In this document: in pieces, positions 19,747 to 26,036 of the stretch
How positions within the stretch are numbered: the stretch's first letter is position 1
Layout of the letters: every line of letters starts with the position of its first letter
Origin: a virus
Virus record (IMG/VR): IMGVR_UViG_3300036399_001884
Coordinates: 1 to 26,712 of that record
Reading direction: 5' to 3' (one strand)
DNA: 26,712 bases
Notes under the pieces: model-generated
The model's database searches: none
What the model was told of the DNA's origin: nothing
What the model saw: only the letters and a program-made list of their open reading frames with translations
Made by a program: the position numbers and the translations under genes

Positions 19747-19947
19747 GTGAAAGACGTAACATACGTGAAGCTAAATGAGATTTGTAACCGCTACGAGATT
19801 GCCCCATCCGCACGAGCAGAACTCCGAGAACTTTTCCGAGGGGTAACGAGCAAAGCAAACTCAGACGAAGCCTTCCTTCGAGATTTCCTTGAAGACCGAG
19901 CAGAGCGTCAGCGACACCAAGACACTTCCTACCAGGGAAGTTGGTGA
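19747..19947 (+). CDS. Small helical protein (66 aa), paralogue of the 24949 product
   Basis: GTG 19747 starts KDVTYVKLNEICNRYEIAPS then ARAELRELFRGV. The block YEIAPSARAELRELFRG parallels HSIPEQAQKELRELFKK in the 24949 product. The remainder is charged and helical (AFLRDFLEDRAERQRHQDT). It lacks a forward cassette and lies 21 nt after the inverted remnant. Function unknown. Confidence 0.55.
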   Translation: MKDVTYVKLNEICNRYEIAPSARAELRELFRGVTSKANSDEAFLRDFLEDRAERQRHQDTSYQGSW

Positions 19948-19980
19948 GTTACTCCGAAAGCCCACTCAACAAACAGTAAG

Positions 19981-20217
19981 ATGGAAACCAAACGAGAAGG
20001 ACCCCACCTCCACTTAACAGCAGATTGCTACGGGTGCCGATACGTGACTAGCGAGCAATACCGCTGCCAAAGCGACAGCGGGTCCGATGTTTATTGTACG
20101 CATCCCTCGTTTGAAACACGGCGCAGCATAGGCGACACTCGCTGGGTTACACCGGACTGGTGCCCCTTTGCAGCCCCAATGCTTTCCATACGAAAGCAAC
20201 TTGAATCCCCCAAGTAA
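19981..20217 (+). CDS. Small Cys-rich putative zinc protein (78 aa)
   Basis: Cysteines are spaced CYGCRY...YRCQS...VYCTHPSFETR...TPDWCPF, giving five Cys and one His, enough for one zinc site. The closing W.TPDWCP pattern recurs in small phage and bacterial zinc proteins I recall but cannot name. Start ATG 19981 with leader CAACAAACAGTAAG. No enzyme motif. Confidence 0.65.
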   Translation: METKREGPHLHLTADCYGCRYVTSEQYRCQSDSGSDVYCTHPSFETRRSIGDTRWVTPDWCPFAAPMLSIRKQLESPK

Positions 20218-20221
20218 CTTG

Positions 20222-20254
20222 AGTCACTCGTTAAGTCACTCGTTAAGTCACTCG
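20222..20254 (+). repeat. Tandem repeat, 12 bp unit, in a gene leader
   Basis: AGTCACTCGTTA at 20222-20233 and 20234-20245, then a partial third copy AGTCACTCG to 20254. It is followed by ACTCACAACTCAGCAAA before ATG 20275, ending in the same CAGCAAA motif as the 18639 repeat. Confidence 0.8.
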
Positions 20255-20274
20255 CAAACTCACAACTCAGCAAA

Positions 20275-20688
20275 ATGACAACTCCCGCCGCAGCTGCCCT
20301 CTACCTTGCGCAGCACAACCTTGAAATGGAAGGTCGCAAAGTCGCAGTCTTTAACCCGGACTTCAGAGATCTTGACCAGCTACCGGTAATCTTTGGTTTC
20401 AACAACGGTGGCTCTAGCGGATTCCTCGAAGGTGTTCTAGTGTCTGAAGATGGCACTTTTCTGGGCTCTCACGCTTGCAGCAATGAAGCCTACATGTACC
20501 ACGACCTTGGGATCTTGGAGGGTACTCGACCCGACCGCCACGAAAGGTTCCAAGAGCATTATCCGGTCGGGTACCGCATGGAGTTTGTCCCTTATGCGGA
20601 CCTAAAGGAGCATACCGGACTCAATAAAGCCTTAGCTTTGCTCGACGCCAAAGGGGGACTGAATGCGTTGTCCTCCTATGATCCCTAA
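20275..20688 (+). CDS. Hypothetical protein (137 aa)
   Basis: ATG 20275 follows the 12 bp leader repeats. It begins with a helix (AAALYLAQHNLEMEGRKVAV), continues with a Gly/Asn-rich loop (FGFNNGGSSGFLEGVLVSED) and GSHACSNEAYMYHDLGI, and ends with a helix (GLNKALALLDAKGGL). Possible alpha/beta domain, not recognised. Last of the P11 operon. Confidence 0.65.
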   Translation: MTTPAAAALYLAQHNLEMEGRKVAVFNPDFRDLDQLPVIFGFNNGGSSGFLEGVLVSEDGTFLGSHACSNEAYMYHDLGILEGTRPDRHERFQEHYPVGYRMEFVPYADLKEHTGLNKALALLDAKGGLNALSSYDP

Positions 20689-20712
20689 GAGGCTGGCTAA
20701 CCGTTTGTTCTA

Positions 20713-20755
20713 GGGCGGTTACCCGGCGTGTTTTTCGAAGAGAAAACGGTATACT
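20713..20755 (+). promoter_or_regulatory. Repeated promoter cassette P12 (double box)
   Basis: Diverged upstream box GGCTGGCTAACCG at 20691, 22 bp before main box GGGCGGTTACCCGG. -35 GTGTTT (20728-20733), spacer hairpin GTTTTTC-GAA-GAGAAAAC, -10 TATACT (20750-20755) with 16 bp spacing. ATG 20781 is 26 nt downstream and has an unusual GGAGGA at 20764. Confidence 0.85.
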
Positions 20756-20780
20756 TAGTTTTTGGAGGAACTCCTTCACA

Positions 20781-20858
20781 ATGGCCAAGCTCCCCAGCAC
20801 CGAGTTCCCTTACCACACGCAAAGCCGCTGGAACAATGCCCAGATACTTGCCCCTTAA
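20781..20858 (+). CDS. Very small ORF (25 residues) behind P12
   Basis: ATG 20781 encodes MAKLPSTEFPYHTQSRWNNA + 5 residues and stops at TAA 20856. It has both the canonical leader length and an SD-like GGAGGA 12 nt upstream. It is either a real micro-protein or a leader peptide for the ASCH gene, which starts 23 nt later. Confidence 0.45.
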   Translation: MAKLPSTEFPYHTQSRWNNAQILAP

Positions 20859-20881
20859 CAACCACCCTTACACACATTCCG

Positions 20882-21652
20882 ATGGTAACCCCCAAAGAAA
20901 CACCCGTCCAGTTCACTCTCGACATGGTCAGAGCCACACAGGCTGGCCTAAAGACACAGATGCGGATTGTGGTAGACCCGCAACCTGACTGTGGGAGTGG
21001 GTGGGAGATGCACGAAACGGACGCCACAGGAATGTGGTTTAAACCCCGGTCAGGCCCAGTCTACCCTCTTAGACCCTGTCCACTCGGAAAGCCGGGGGAC
21101 CGACTTTGGGTGCAAGAGATATGGGCTGCGCGACATGAGTACGATCACTGCAGCCCTACTGAGATACACCCCGGCACCCCGATTTGGTACAAGAGCGACA
21201 AGCAAGGTGACACCTTAGGAGGAGTCGGTTGCTGGCGACCCGCATCTTCCATGCCCCGATGGGCCAGCCGTTTAACCCTAGAAGTTTCCTCTGTACGAGT
21301 GGGAGTTCTACAAGGCTTCACCGAGGTTGATGCTGCTGCCGAAGGCGTGATTGAAGACTTTAGACCTGTGGCGGATAAGTGGGATCTGTGTTCCCTATAT
21401 CGCAACGCTTATCGTGAGCGTTGGGTGTCCCTCCACGGCAAGGAATCGTGGGACGCTAACCCGTTTGTGTGGGTGGTTGAGTTTTCACCAATCGCGACAA
21501 GCAACGAACAACCTGACTTTCGGTCCTTGTGCGCCGAGCTTCTAACTGAGCTTCAGTTTATGAGAAGGACGATAGCGGACGAAGTCGGCTACCCTAGCCC
21601 CCCTTCTCCCCTTGAAGAAAGAGTCAGTGAGCTCCTCCACAACGAGAACTAA
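20882..21652 (+). CDS. ASCH-domain phage protein
   Basis: 256 residues. It shows the phage ASCH pattern: FTLDMVRATQAGLKTQMRIV near the start, then PYPLRPCPLGKPGDRLWVQE-type PCPLGKPGDRLWVQEIW. This is followed by ASSMPRWASRLTLEVSSVRV, a helix with EVDAAAEGVIEDF, and DANPFVWVVEFSPI closing the fold at ~residue 205. The family is PUA-like and thought to bind RNA or modified bases; the usual TQTRR is TQMRI here, a missing Arg pair. Residues ~207-256 are a separate tail (QPDFRSLCAELLTELQFM) shared with the next gene's start. ATG 20882 is chosen because the longer frame overlaps the 25-codon ORF. Confidence 0.8.
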   Translation: MVTPKETPVQFTLDMVRATQAGLKTQMRIVVDPQPDCGSGWEMHETDATGMWFKPRSGPVYPLRPCPLGKPGDRLWVQEIWAARHEYDHCSPTEIHPGTPIWYKSDKQGDTLGGVGCWRPASSMPRWASRLTLEVSSVRVGVLQGFTEVDAAAEGVIEDFRPVADKWDLCSLYRNAYRERWVSLHGKESWDANPFVWVVEFSPIATSNEQPDFRSLCAELLTELQFMRRTIADEVGYPSPPSPLEERVSELLHNEN

Positions 21653-21690
21653 GCGTGTTGTCCCCTATGGGCGGATAACCGCTTGCTCTG

Positions 21691-21734
21691 GGACGGTTTA
21701 CCGGCTAGTTTCTGCGTCGAAGAAACGTTATAGT
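21691..21734 (+). promoter_or_regulatory. Repeated promoter cassette P13 (double box)
   Basis: Upstream box GGGCGGATAACCGC at 21669, main box GGACGGTTTACCGG at 21691 (22 bp). -35 TAGTTT (21706-21711), spacer symmetry GTTTCT...AGAAAC, -10 TATAGT (21729-21734). The leader begins AGGGGTGGAAAAG and is 39 nt to ATG 21773. Confidence 0.85.
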
Positions 21735-21772
21735 AGGGGTGGAAAAGTCCCTAAGAAACTCGTCTTAACACA

Positions 21773-22048
21773 ATGAAAAACGTCCAACAACCTAATTTCC
21801 GCGATCTGTGCTCCAGACTCGCTGACGAGCTGCATAAAGAGACGTGTCTCTACCCCGGTTACGCTAGAGAGTCGGTGAGAGAGGCTGATAAGGCCCTCAA
21901 ACAACCTGCTCTTCATGTGAGCCGTGGGGAAGTATCTTCTCTATACTATGAACACGGTGGTAATGACCGGTATGAGGGGTTTTCCTGTGAAGACTTCGAG
22001 CGTGCTGTAGGCACTCTTCTGGCTCGTCTCGGTTATGTTGTAGTTTAA
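21773..22048 (+). CDS. Hypothetical protein (91 aa) with QPNFRDLC motif
   Basis: The N-terminus QQPNFRDLCSRLADELHKET aligns with the ASCH-protein tail EQPDFRSLCAELLTELQFM, suggesting a shared helical module. The rest includes READKALKQPALHVSRGEV and FERAVGTLLARLGYVVV. It is the only gene between P13 and P14. Function unknown. Confidence 0.65.
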   Translation: MKNVQQPNFRDLCSRLADELHKETCLYPGYARESVREADKALKQPALHVSRGEVSSLYYEHGGNDRYEGFSCEDFERAVGTLLARLGYVVV

Positions 22049-22073
22049 GAAGACGGATAACCGCCCCCGAAGT

Positions 22074-22116
22074 GGACGGTTTACACCCTTGTTTCACTCA
22101 GGCAAAACGGTATAGT
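22074..22116 (+). promoter_or_regulatory. Repeated promoter cassette P14 (double box)
   Basis: Upstream CGGATAACCGCCC lies 23 bp before main box GGACGGTTTACACC. -35 TTGTTT (22089-22094), -10 TATAGT (22111-22116), 16 bp spacing. The spacer inverted repeat is weak (GTTT...AAAC). A GTGGAAAAC block begins 7 nt after the -10. Confidence 0.85.
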
Positions 22117-22146
22117 AAAGGGGTGGAAAACACCGCTCCCAACCCG

Positions 22147-22401
22147 ATGCAAACTCCTGAAGCCGTTGCCCTGGCCGCCACCATTCAACTTCATGGCGAA
22201 ATGCTCAACGACGAGTGCTTCGCCGGCTACGATGGTGACAAGGATGCTTTCGACATTCTCTACCAAGAAGTCTTCGTGATTGCACGCGACGATGTCACTC
22301 TTGAAGTTGACCCGGTTAACCAAGTTGTTGACATGTTTTACGAGTACCATTCGGAAATCTGCGACGGCACACGCGAGGTCGACTGGTACCTTTATCGCTG
22401 A
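22147..22401 (+). CDS. Small acidic protein (84 aa)
   Basis: ATG 22147 reads MQTPEAVALAATIQLHGEML. An in-frame GTG at 22123 sits at the predicted transcription start and would add VENTAPNP if translation were leaderless. The protein is acidic with helices and a C-terminal strand (DMFYEYHSEICDGTREVDWY). Unrecognised. Confidence 0.65.
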   Translation: MQTPEAVALAATIQLHGEMLNDECFAGYDGDKDAFDILYQEVFVIARDDVTLEVDPVNQVVDMFYEYHSEICDGTREVDWYLYR

Positions 22402-22451
22402 GTTCTCACCGATTTCACTCTCTAGTTAACAATCAACCAACTCTTGAGAAA

Positions 22452-22568
22452 ATGGAAAACCTTTCACCTGCCCCCGACAACACTCTCAACGACTCCTTCA
22501 CATCTTACCTTGAAAACGAGCTGCTAAGCTCTGAGGACGAAGGCGACCGAGACAACGAAGATTGCTGA
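22452..22568 (+). CDS. Very small acidic protein (38 aa)
   Basis: ATG 22452 reads MENLSPAPDNTLNDSFTSYL then ENELLSSEDEGDRDNEDC. It is strongly acidic, with codon use like its neighbours. It starts ATGGAAAACCTTT, the same opening as the FGE-like gene. It might be a DNA-mimic-like or anti-repressor peptide, but only the charge suggests this. Confidence 0.5.
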   Translation: MENLSPAPDNTLNDSFTSYLENELLSSEDEGDRDNEDC

Positions 22569-22606
22569 GCTTTCCCACTCAAACCCACTCTAGGACCGTT
22601 ACCATC

Positions 22607-23050
22607 ATGAAACCTTCCGAAACCTACTACATTGGAGACCTTGGATACGTTATTCATGGCAGCGCATGGGACGAGGTTTGTAACCTCACCTTCCCCTGTA
22701 TCGGTGAAGAACGCGAAGGAAGAATCGTGCTTAAGGATGGCCGAGAGCTTTTCATCTTCAGTACAGCTCACGGAGACGGCGAGTTCAAGGACCAGTTTGG
22801 TAACACCTACGGTGTAGACTCTGGCACACTCGGGGCAATCCGCGTTGAGGATATTCGGGATGACACTCTGATCGAGCTAGGGTGTTTTCACACGTTCGAC
22901 CAGCCTCTCACGGACGACCACTGCTGCAGCGTTGACGACGTAATCACCTTTGGCCACATACACATTGATACCGATCCTCTGCAAGATGACGAGGAGGAGT
23001 ACTTTGACGAAGACTGGTACGGCGACGAAGACGACGAAGACGAAGACTGA
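22607..23050 (+). CDS. Hypothetical protein with Asp/Glu-rich tail (147 aa)
   Basis: ATG 22607 (leader GACCGTTACCATC) begins MKPSETYYIGDLGYVIHGSA. Residues 1-95 look like a beta-rich domain (EEREGRIVLKDGRELFIFST; FKDQFGNTYGVDSGTLGAI). Residues ~118-147 are almost entirely Asp, Glu and Tyr. The YYIGDLGYVI.....W.E opening recalls a small phage and bacterial family without known function. The acidic tail could mimic DNA or bind basic proteins (inference). Confidence 0.65.
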   Translation: MKPSETYYIGDLGYVIHGSAWDEVCNLTFPCIGEEREGRIVLKDGRELFIFSTAHGDGEFKDQFGNTYGVDSGTLGAIRVEDIRDDTLIELGCFHTFDQPLTDDHCCSVDDVITFGHIHIDTDPLQDDEEEYFDEDWYGDEDDEDED

Positions 23051-23067
23051 GCAATACGACGCGGTAA

Positions 23068-23110
23068 GGGCGGTTTCCCGCTTGTCTTTCCCTGAGAAAG
23101 GCGCTATACT
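23068..23110 (+). promoter_or_regulatory. Repeated promoter cassette P15
   Basis: Box GGGCGGTTTCCCGC, -35 TTGTCT (23082-23087), spacer CTTTC-CCTGA-GAAAG (arms changed but paired), -10 TATACT (23105-23110), 17 bp. ATG 23133 is 23 nt away. It drives the operon ending in nadA. Confidence 0.85.
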
Positions 23111-23132
23111 TAGTTCACTCACCTTTTCAGCC

Positions 23133-23381
23133 ATGCTCTACGAAGAAAAGTACCCTAACGGACTGCAAATGACGCAGTTTGAGCATAACCGGATTGAGCA
23201 AATTAGTATGTACAACCACAATTACTATGTAGGGTTTGGAAAGGACCTACTACTGGCCAAGAGCGACGACGACGACACAACTGAGTGGTTCCTTGCCCAC
23301 GACGAAACTTTTCGGTATTTGGGTGAGAGCAAGTGCTCCCGTGGAGAACTTCTCACCCGCTACGAACAACCATGCACCTGA
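23133..23381 (+). CDS. Hypothetical protein (82 aa)
   Basis: ATG 23133 is at the cassette leader distance. It reads MLYEEKYPNGLQMTQFEHNR, then a beta part (HNYYVGFGKDLLLAKSDDDD) and EWFLAHDETFRYLGESKCS. Acidic and soluble; the latter part looks like a small beta meander. Unrecognised. First gene of the nadA operon. Confidence 0.6.
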   Translation: MLYEEKYPNGLQMTQFEHNRIEQISMYNHNYYVGFGKDLLLAKSDDDDTTEWFLAHDETFRYLGESKCSRGELLTRYEQPCT

Positions 23382-23402
23382 ACTGCCAACTTAAGTCATT
23401 TC

Positions 23403-23424
23403 AACCCCGAAGCAACCCCGAAGC
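23403..23424 (+). repeat. Direct repeat, 2 x 11 bp, in a gene leader
   Basis: AACCCCGAAGC at 23403-23413 and 23414-23424, just before ATG 23431 (leader AACACA). It parallels the leader repeats at 18639 and 20222. Confidence 0.7.
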
Positions 23425-23430
23425 AACACA

Positions 23431-23658
23431 ATGAGCACCATTTTCAGCAACTCCCCTGTAAGAGTGAATCTTACGAAAGCTCAGATAGAAGCACTGATTA
23501 ATCAAGAGGTTTTGCGGTCCTTCCCAAACTTCGTAGCAGATTCCATCTCATTCAAAGTATCCACTCAAACTGACATGAGACGTGAGATTTCTGGAACCAC
23601 TTTCGAAGGTGTGGACCTTGTCCTGAAGCCTTCAAATCTTACGCCCTGGGACCGATGA
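23431..23658 (+). CDS. Small protein (75 aa), family also at 19397 and 23655
   Basis: SPVRVNLTKAQIEALINQEV, then LRSFPNFVADSISFKVSTQT and a last strand FEGVDLVLKPS. It aligns with the 19397 product (FDITVELSKEQVEHIVQEAM) and the next gene ([20 protein letters not shown]). Its TGA overlaps the next ATG (ATGA at 23655-23658), so it is adjacent to and coupled with its paralogue. Confidence 0.65.
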   Translation: MSTIFSNSPVRVNLTKAQIEALINQEVLRSFPNFVADSISFKVSTQTDMRREISGTTFEGVDLVLKPSNLTPWDR

Positions 23659-23864
23659 CAAAAATCAAGCACTTTGCAAAAGTTGAACTCGACCTTGCCT
23701 CTGTCAAAGAGGCCGTGACTTCTTCTCTGGAGATTCAGTTTCCGGGGCAGAAAGTTACGAGTATTCTCCCTTTGTACTCAAGCCCTGTAGGATACTACGA
23801 GGACCGTTTCCCTTCGCAGAGGGACTTTTCTGGGTTTGAGGTTACTCTGGAGCCTAAGGGTTGA
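23655..23864 (+). CDS. Small protein (69 aa), family also at 19397 and 23431
   Basis: [35 protein letters not shown], a DRFPSQRD turn and [10 protein letters not shown] follow the same strand-helix-strand-strand order as its upstream neighbour. A tandem duplication followed by divergence is likely. Function unknown. It lies 70 nt before nadA. Confidence 0.65.
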   Translation: MTKIKHFAKVELDLASVKEAVTSSLEIQFPGQKVTSILPLYSSPVGYYEDRFPSQRDFSGFEVTLEPKG

Positions 23865-23934
23865 CCTGAAAGATTTCCTCAGGATACCCACTAAAGGATC
23901 CTCAGACAAGCAAACAAAGCACTGGAGAAGCTCA

Positions 23935-24852
23935 ATGAGCATAGTTGAAGAAATTCTCAAGCTGAAAGAGCAGCGCAACGCTGTAATCCTGGCCCACTAC
24001 TACCAGGTTTCTGAAATTCAGCAAATTGCCGACTTTGTTGGGGACTCCCTTGAGCTGGCTCGCCAAGCTGCGGGAACAAACGCAGACGCGATTGTTTTCT
24101 GCGGAGTTCACTTCATGGCCGAGACCGCCAAAATTCTCAATCCGTTAAAAACCGTTTTACTTCCGGACATCAACGCAGGGTGCAGCCTGGCTGATGCCTG
24201 TTTACCGGATGACTTCGCAAAGTTTCGTGCGGAACACCCGGACCACTACGTAATTAGCTACATAAACTGCTCAGCAGCAATCAAGGCTCAGAGCGACCTG
24301 ATCTGCACCAGCAGCAATGCCGTGCGCCTTGTTGAACAGGTCCCGAAAAATCGACCTATTTTGTTTGCACCAGACAAAAACCTGGGGCGGTGGGTCGCCG
24401 AGCAGACTGATCGCGAGCTCACTCTTTGGGATGGAAGCTGCCAGGTTCACGAGGCTTTCAGCGAAGAAGCCTTAATGAACCTTTGGGTTGAACACCCCGA
24501 GAGCGAGGTCATTGCCCACCCTGAATGCGAAGAGGCACTGTTGAATTTGTCGGATTTTGCGGGTTCTACGAGTGCTTTGCTCCGCAGAGTGCAGGAAAGT
24601 ACGGCGGAGTCCTTCATTGTCCTGACGGAACCAGGTATCATTCACAAAATGAAGCAGGTTGCGCCGAACAAGGTGTTTCTGCAGGTTCCTGGACGAGACG
24701 GCTGTAGCTGCAACGACTGCCCATGGATGAAATTAAATACCCTGGAAAAAGTGCGGAATTGTCTGCGGGACTTGACGCCAGAGATCAACCTTGAAGAGGG
24801 ACTGAGACTGAAAGCTTTGCAACCCCTTGAGCGAATGCTTTCTCTTTCTTAG
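23935..24852 (+). CDS. nadA: Quinolinate synthase NadA
   Basis: 305 residues, the usual length for the short NadA form. NadA condenses iminoaspartate with dihydroxyacetone phosphate to quinolinate, the precursor of NAD, using an oxygen-sensitive [4Fe-4S] cluster. Compared with the Thermotoga enzyme as I recall it, all three cluster cysteines are present: Cys83 (AGCSLAD), Cys169 (GSCQVHE) and Cys262 ([13 protein letters not shown]). Active-site residues also match in order: His21 and Tyr23 (AHYYQ), Tyr109 and Asn111 (SYINCS), Glu197 (HPEC). Three repeats typical of the fold are present ([30 protein letters not shown]). ATG 23935 fits the family N-terminus; a longer frame overlaps the previous gene. 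No nadB or nadC is in the window, so it must draw on host iminoaspartate. Last gene of the P15 operon. Confidence 0.93.
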   Translation: MSIVEEILKLKEQRNAVILAHYYQVSEIQQIADFVGDSLELARQAAGTNADAIVFCGVHFMAETAKILNPLKTVLLPDINAGCSLADACLPDDFAKFRAEHPDHYVISYINCSAAIKAQSDLICTSSNAVRLVEQVPKNRPILFAPDKNLGRWVAEQTDRELTLWDGSCQVHEAFSEEALMNLWVEHPESEVIAHPECEEALLNLSDFAGSTSALLRRVQESTAESFIVLTEPGIIHKMKQVAPNKVFLQVPGRDGCSCNDCPWMKLNTLEKVRNCLRDLTPEINLEEGLRLKALQPLERMLSLS

Positions 24853-24882
24853 TACCTCGGCCTGAAGCCAATGCGGCGAGCG

Positions 24883-24926
24883 GGGCGGTTACCCGCCTTG
24901 CTCCCTTCGCTAAAACACGCTATACT
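24883..24926 (+). promoter_or_regulatory. Repeated promoter cassette P16
   Basis: The box forms hairpin GGCGG-TTAC-CCGCC, followed by -35 TTGCTC (24898-24903) and -10 TATACT (24921-24926), 17 bp. The spacer palindrome is not conserved. ATG 24949 lies 23 nt after the -10. Confidence 0.8.
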
Positions 24927-24948
24927 ATATTCAGTGAACCGAACGGCC

Positions 24949-25113
24949 ATGTCTCACGATCAAGAGCTCCGTGCAATCTTCCAGATCCACTCCATTCCAG
25001 AACAGGCGCAAAAAGAGCTGCGAGAGCTGTTCAAAAAGAGCAACAGAGACGGTTTTCAGGAAGGATGGCGTGAGGGCCACGAAGACGGGTTTTACGAAGC
25101 TACCGACGAGTGA
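24949..25113 (+). CDS. Small helical protein (54 aa), paralogue of the 19747 product
   Basis: MSHDQELRAIFQIHSIPEQA, QKELRELFKKSNRDGFQEGW, REGHEDGFYEATDE. The ELRELF block is shared with the 19747 product. The end is a repeated G[FW].EG[WH] pattern. A longer frame to 24871 would contain P16 and was rejected. Function unknown. Confidence 0.6.
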   Translation: MSHDQELRAIFQIHSIPEQAQKELRELFKKSNRDGFQEGWREGHEDGFYEATDE

Positions 25114-25176
25114 GTCCCTGAACTTTTCTCTTTCAAGGAAAAGTCTCGCCCGTTCAGCACCACCGAGAAACCAACC

Positions 25177-25431
25177 ATGGAAACAATTGACAAGCTGATA
25201 AACCTTGTGCGAAGGACGGAGAATTACGTCCCACGACTCTCCTCTGCCGACTTCTACGAAAAAGAAGGTGTTTCGGTTCTTGTGGAGGACGCAGGGTACT
25301 CCATCACCCTTCGAAGCCAGACTGGGGACTTACATGTTATTGACGGGTACGGTCCAGGTGGAAGATTCATCGAGTGGCTGGAGGGTGATGAAACTGTTGC
25401 TCAAAAGTGGCTGGAGAAGCTAGGAGGTTAA
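25177..25431 (+). CDS. Hypothetical protein (84 aa)
   Basis: ATG 25177, leader GAGAAACCAACC. It reads METIDKLINLVRRTENYVPR, YEKEGVSVLVEDAGYSITLR, SQTGDLHVIDGYGPGGRFIE, then a helix VAQKWLEKLGG. The beta-hairpin core suggests a compact alpha/beta fold. Its TAA stop (25429-25431) lies inside the GGTTAACCGC upstream box of P17. Function unknown. Confidence 0.65.
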   Translation: METIDKLINLVRRTENYVPRLSSADFYEKEGVSVLVEDAGYSITLRSQTGDLHVIDGYGPGGRFIEWLEGDETVAQKWLEKLGG

Positions 25432-25443
25432 CCGCCCCGACTA

Positions 25444-25487
25444 GGACGGTCTCCCGCCTTGCCTTTTCGGCAGGAAAACGGTATAGT
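25444..25487 (+). promoter_or_regulatory. Repeated promoter cassette P17 (double box)
   Basis: Upstream box GGTTAACCGCC aligned at 25422, main box GGACGGTCTCCCGCC at 25444 (22 bp). -35 TTGCCT (25459-25464), spacer TTTTC...GAAAA, -10 TATAGT (25482-25487). ATG 25494 is only 7 nt after the -10, where transcription should begin. Confidence 0.85.
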
Positions 25488-25493
25488 AAATGT

Positions 25494-25679
25494 ATGGAAA
25501 ACGACCAAAGCTTCTTTGAAATAATGGCCCGCGTGGACGAGTGGGCCGCAGTCTCGGCAATGTATGATCGTCGTGGTGCTGCAGAGGACCGCGTTGCTTA
25601 CTTGTTAGAAGACCCGATCGGAATGTCTGACGATGAACTCTTTGAGTCAGCCTGCGATGCTTGGATGGAAGCAGAATGA
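25494..25679 (+). CDS. Small acidic protein (61 aa), possibly from leaderless mRNA
   Basis: ATG 25494 (MENDQSFFEIMARVDEWAAV) coincides with the predicted transcription start of P17. The alternative ATG 25524 (MARVDEWAAV) would restore a 36-nt leader. The rest is acidic: DRRGAAEDRVAYLLEDPIGM, SDDELFESACDAWMEAE. Its TGA overlaps the next ATG (ATGA at 25676). Unknown function. Confidence 0.6.
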   Translation: MENDQSFFEIMARVDEWAAVSAMYDRRGAAEDRVAYLLEDPIGMSDDELFESACDAWMEAE

Positions 25680-25903
25680 AAGGGACTCCAGTGAATGCCC
25701 CGAAGAGAGACACCCTAAAAGCAGCGAGTTACAACGCTCTCTGGTTCCTCGGCCCGTTGAACAAACGTGTGAAGCTCTCTCAAGCACTCGCAACTGGCAC
25801 GGCGGATGACGTTCGCTTTGCCGCTCAGGCATCCCTGCCTGGCGTAACATGCCCTAAAGCACGCAAACGCCTTGAACTTGCCCTGCGATCGTCCAGTGTA
25901 TGA
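25676..25903 (+). CDS. Small basic protein (75 aa)
   Basis: ATG 25676 sits in the ATGA overlap with the upstream gene; an ATG at 25661 would give five more residues. Basic and helical: RDTLKAASYNALWFLGPLNK, RVKLSQALATGTADDVRF, ARKRLELALRSSSV. DNA or RNA binding is possible from charge alone. Last gene of the P17 operon. Confidence 0.6.
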   Translation: MKGTPVNAPKRDTLKAASYNALWFLGPLNKRVKLSQALATGTADDVRFAAQASLPGVTCPKARKRLELALRSSSV

Positions 25904-25917
25904 CGTGCAGACCTGAT

Positions 25918-25934
25918 CCCCGTACCTTCCGGGG
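25918..25934 (+). terminator. Weak terminator-like hairpin
   Basis: CCCCG (25918-25922) pairs with CGGGG (25930-25934) over a 7-nt loop after the 25676 gene. There is no T-run, so activity is uncertain. The ~100 bp from here to P18 holds no gene I can support. Confidence 0.3.
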
Positions 25935-26036
25935 CACCAGCCAAGTATTCCTCCCCCTGTATCGCATAATTCCTTTATATGACCGAGTGCCCTCAGAGAA
26001 GCAAGTTGAGGGAAAGGCGGTTAACCGAACTGCCAC

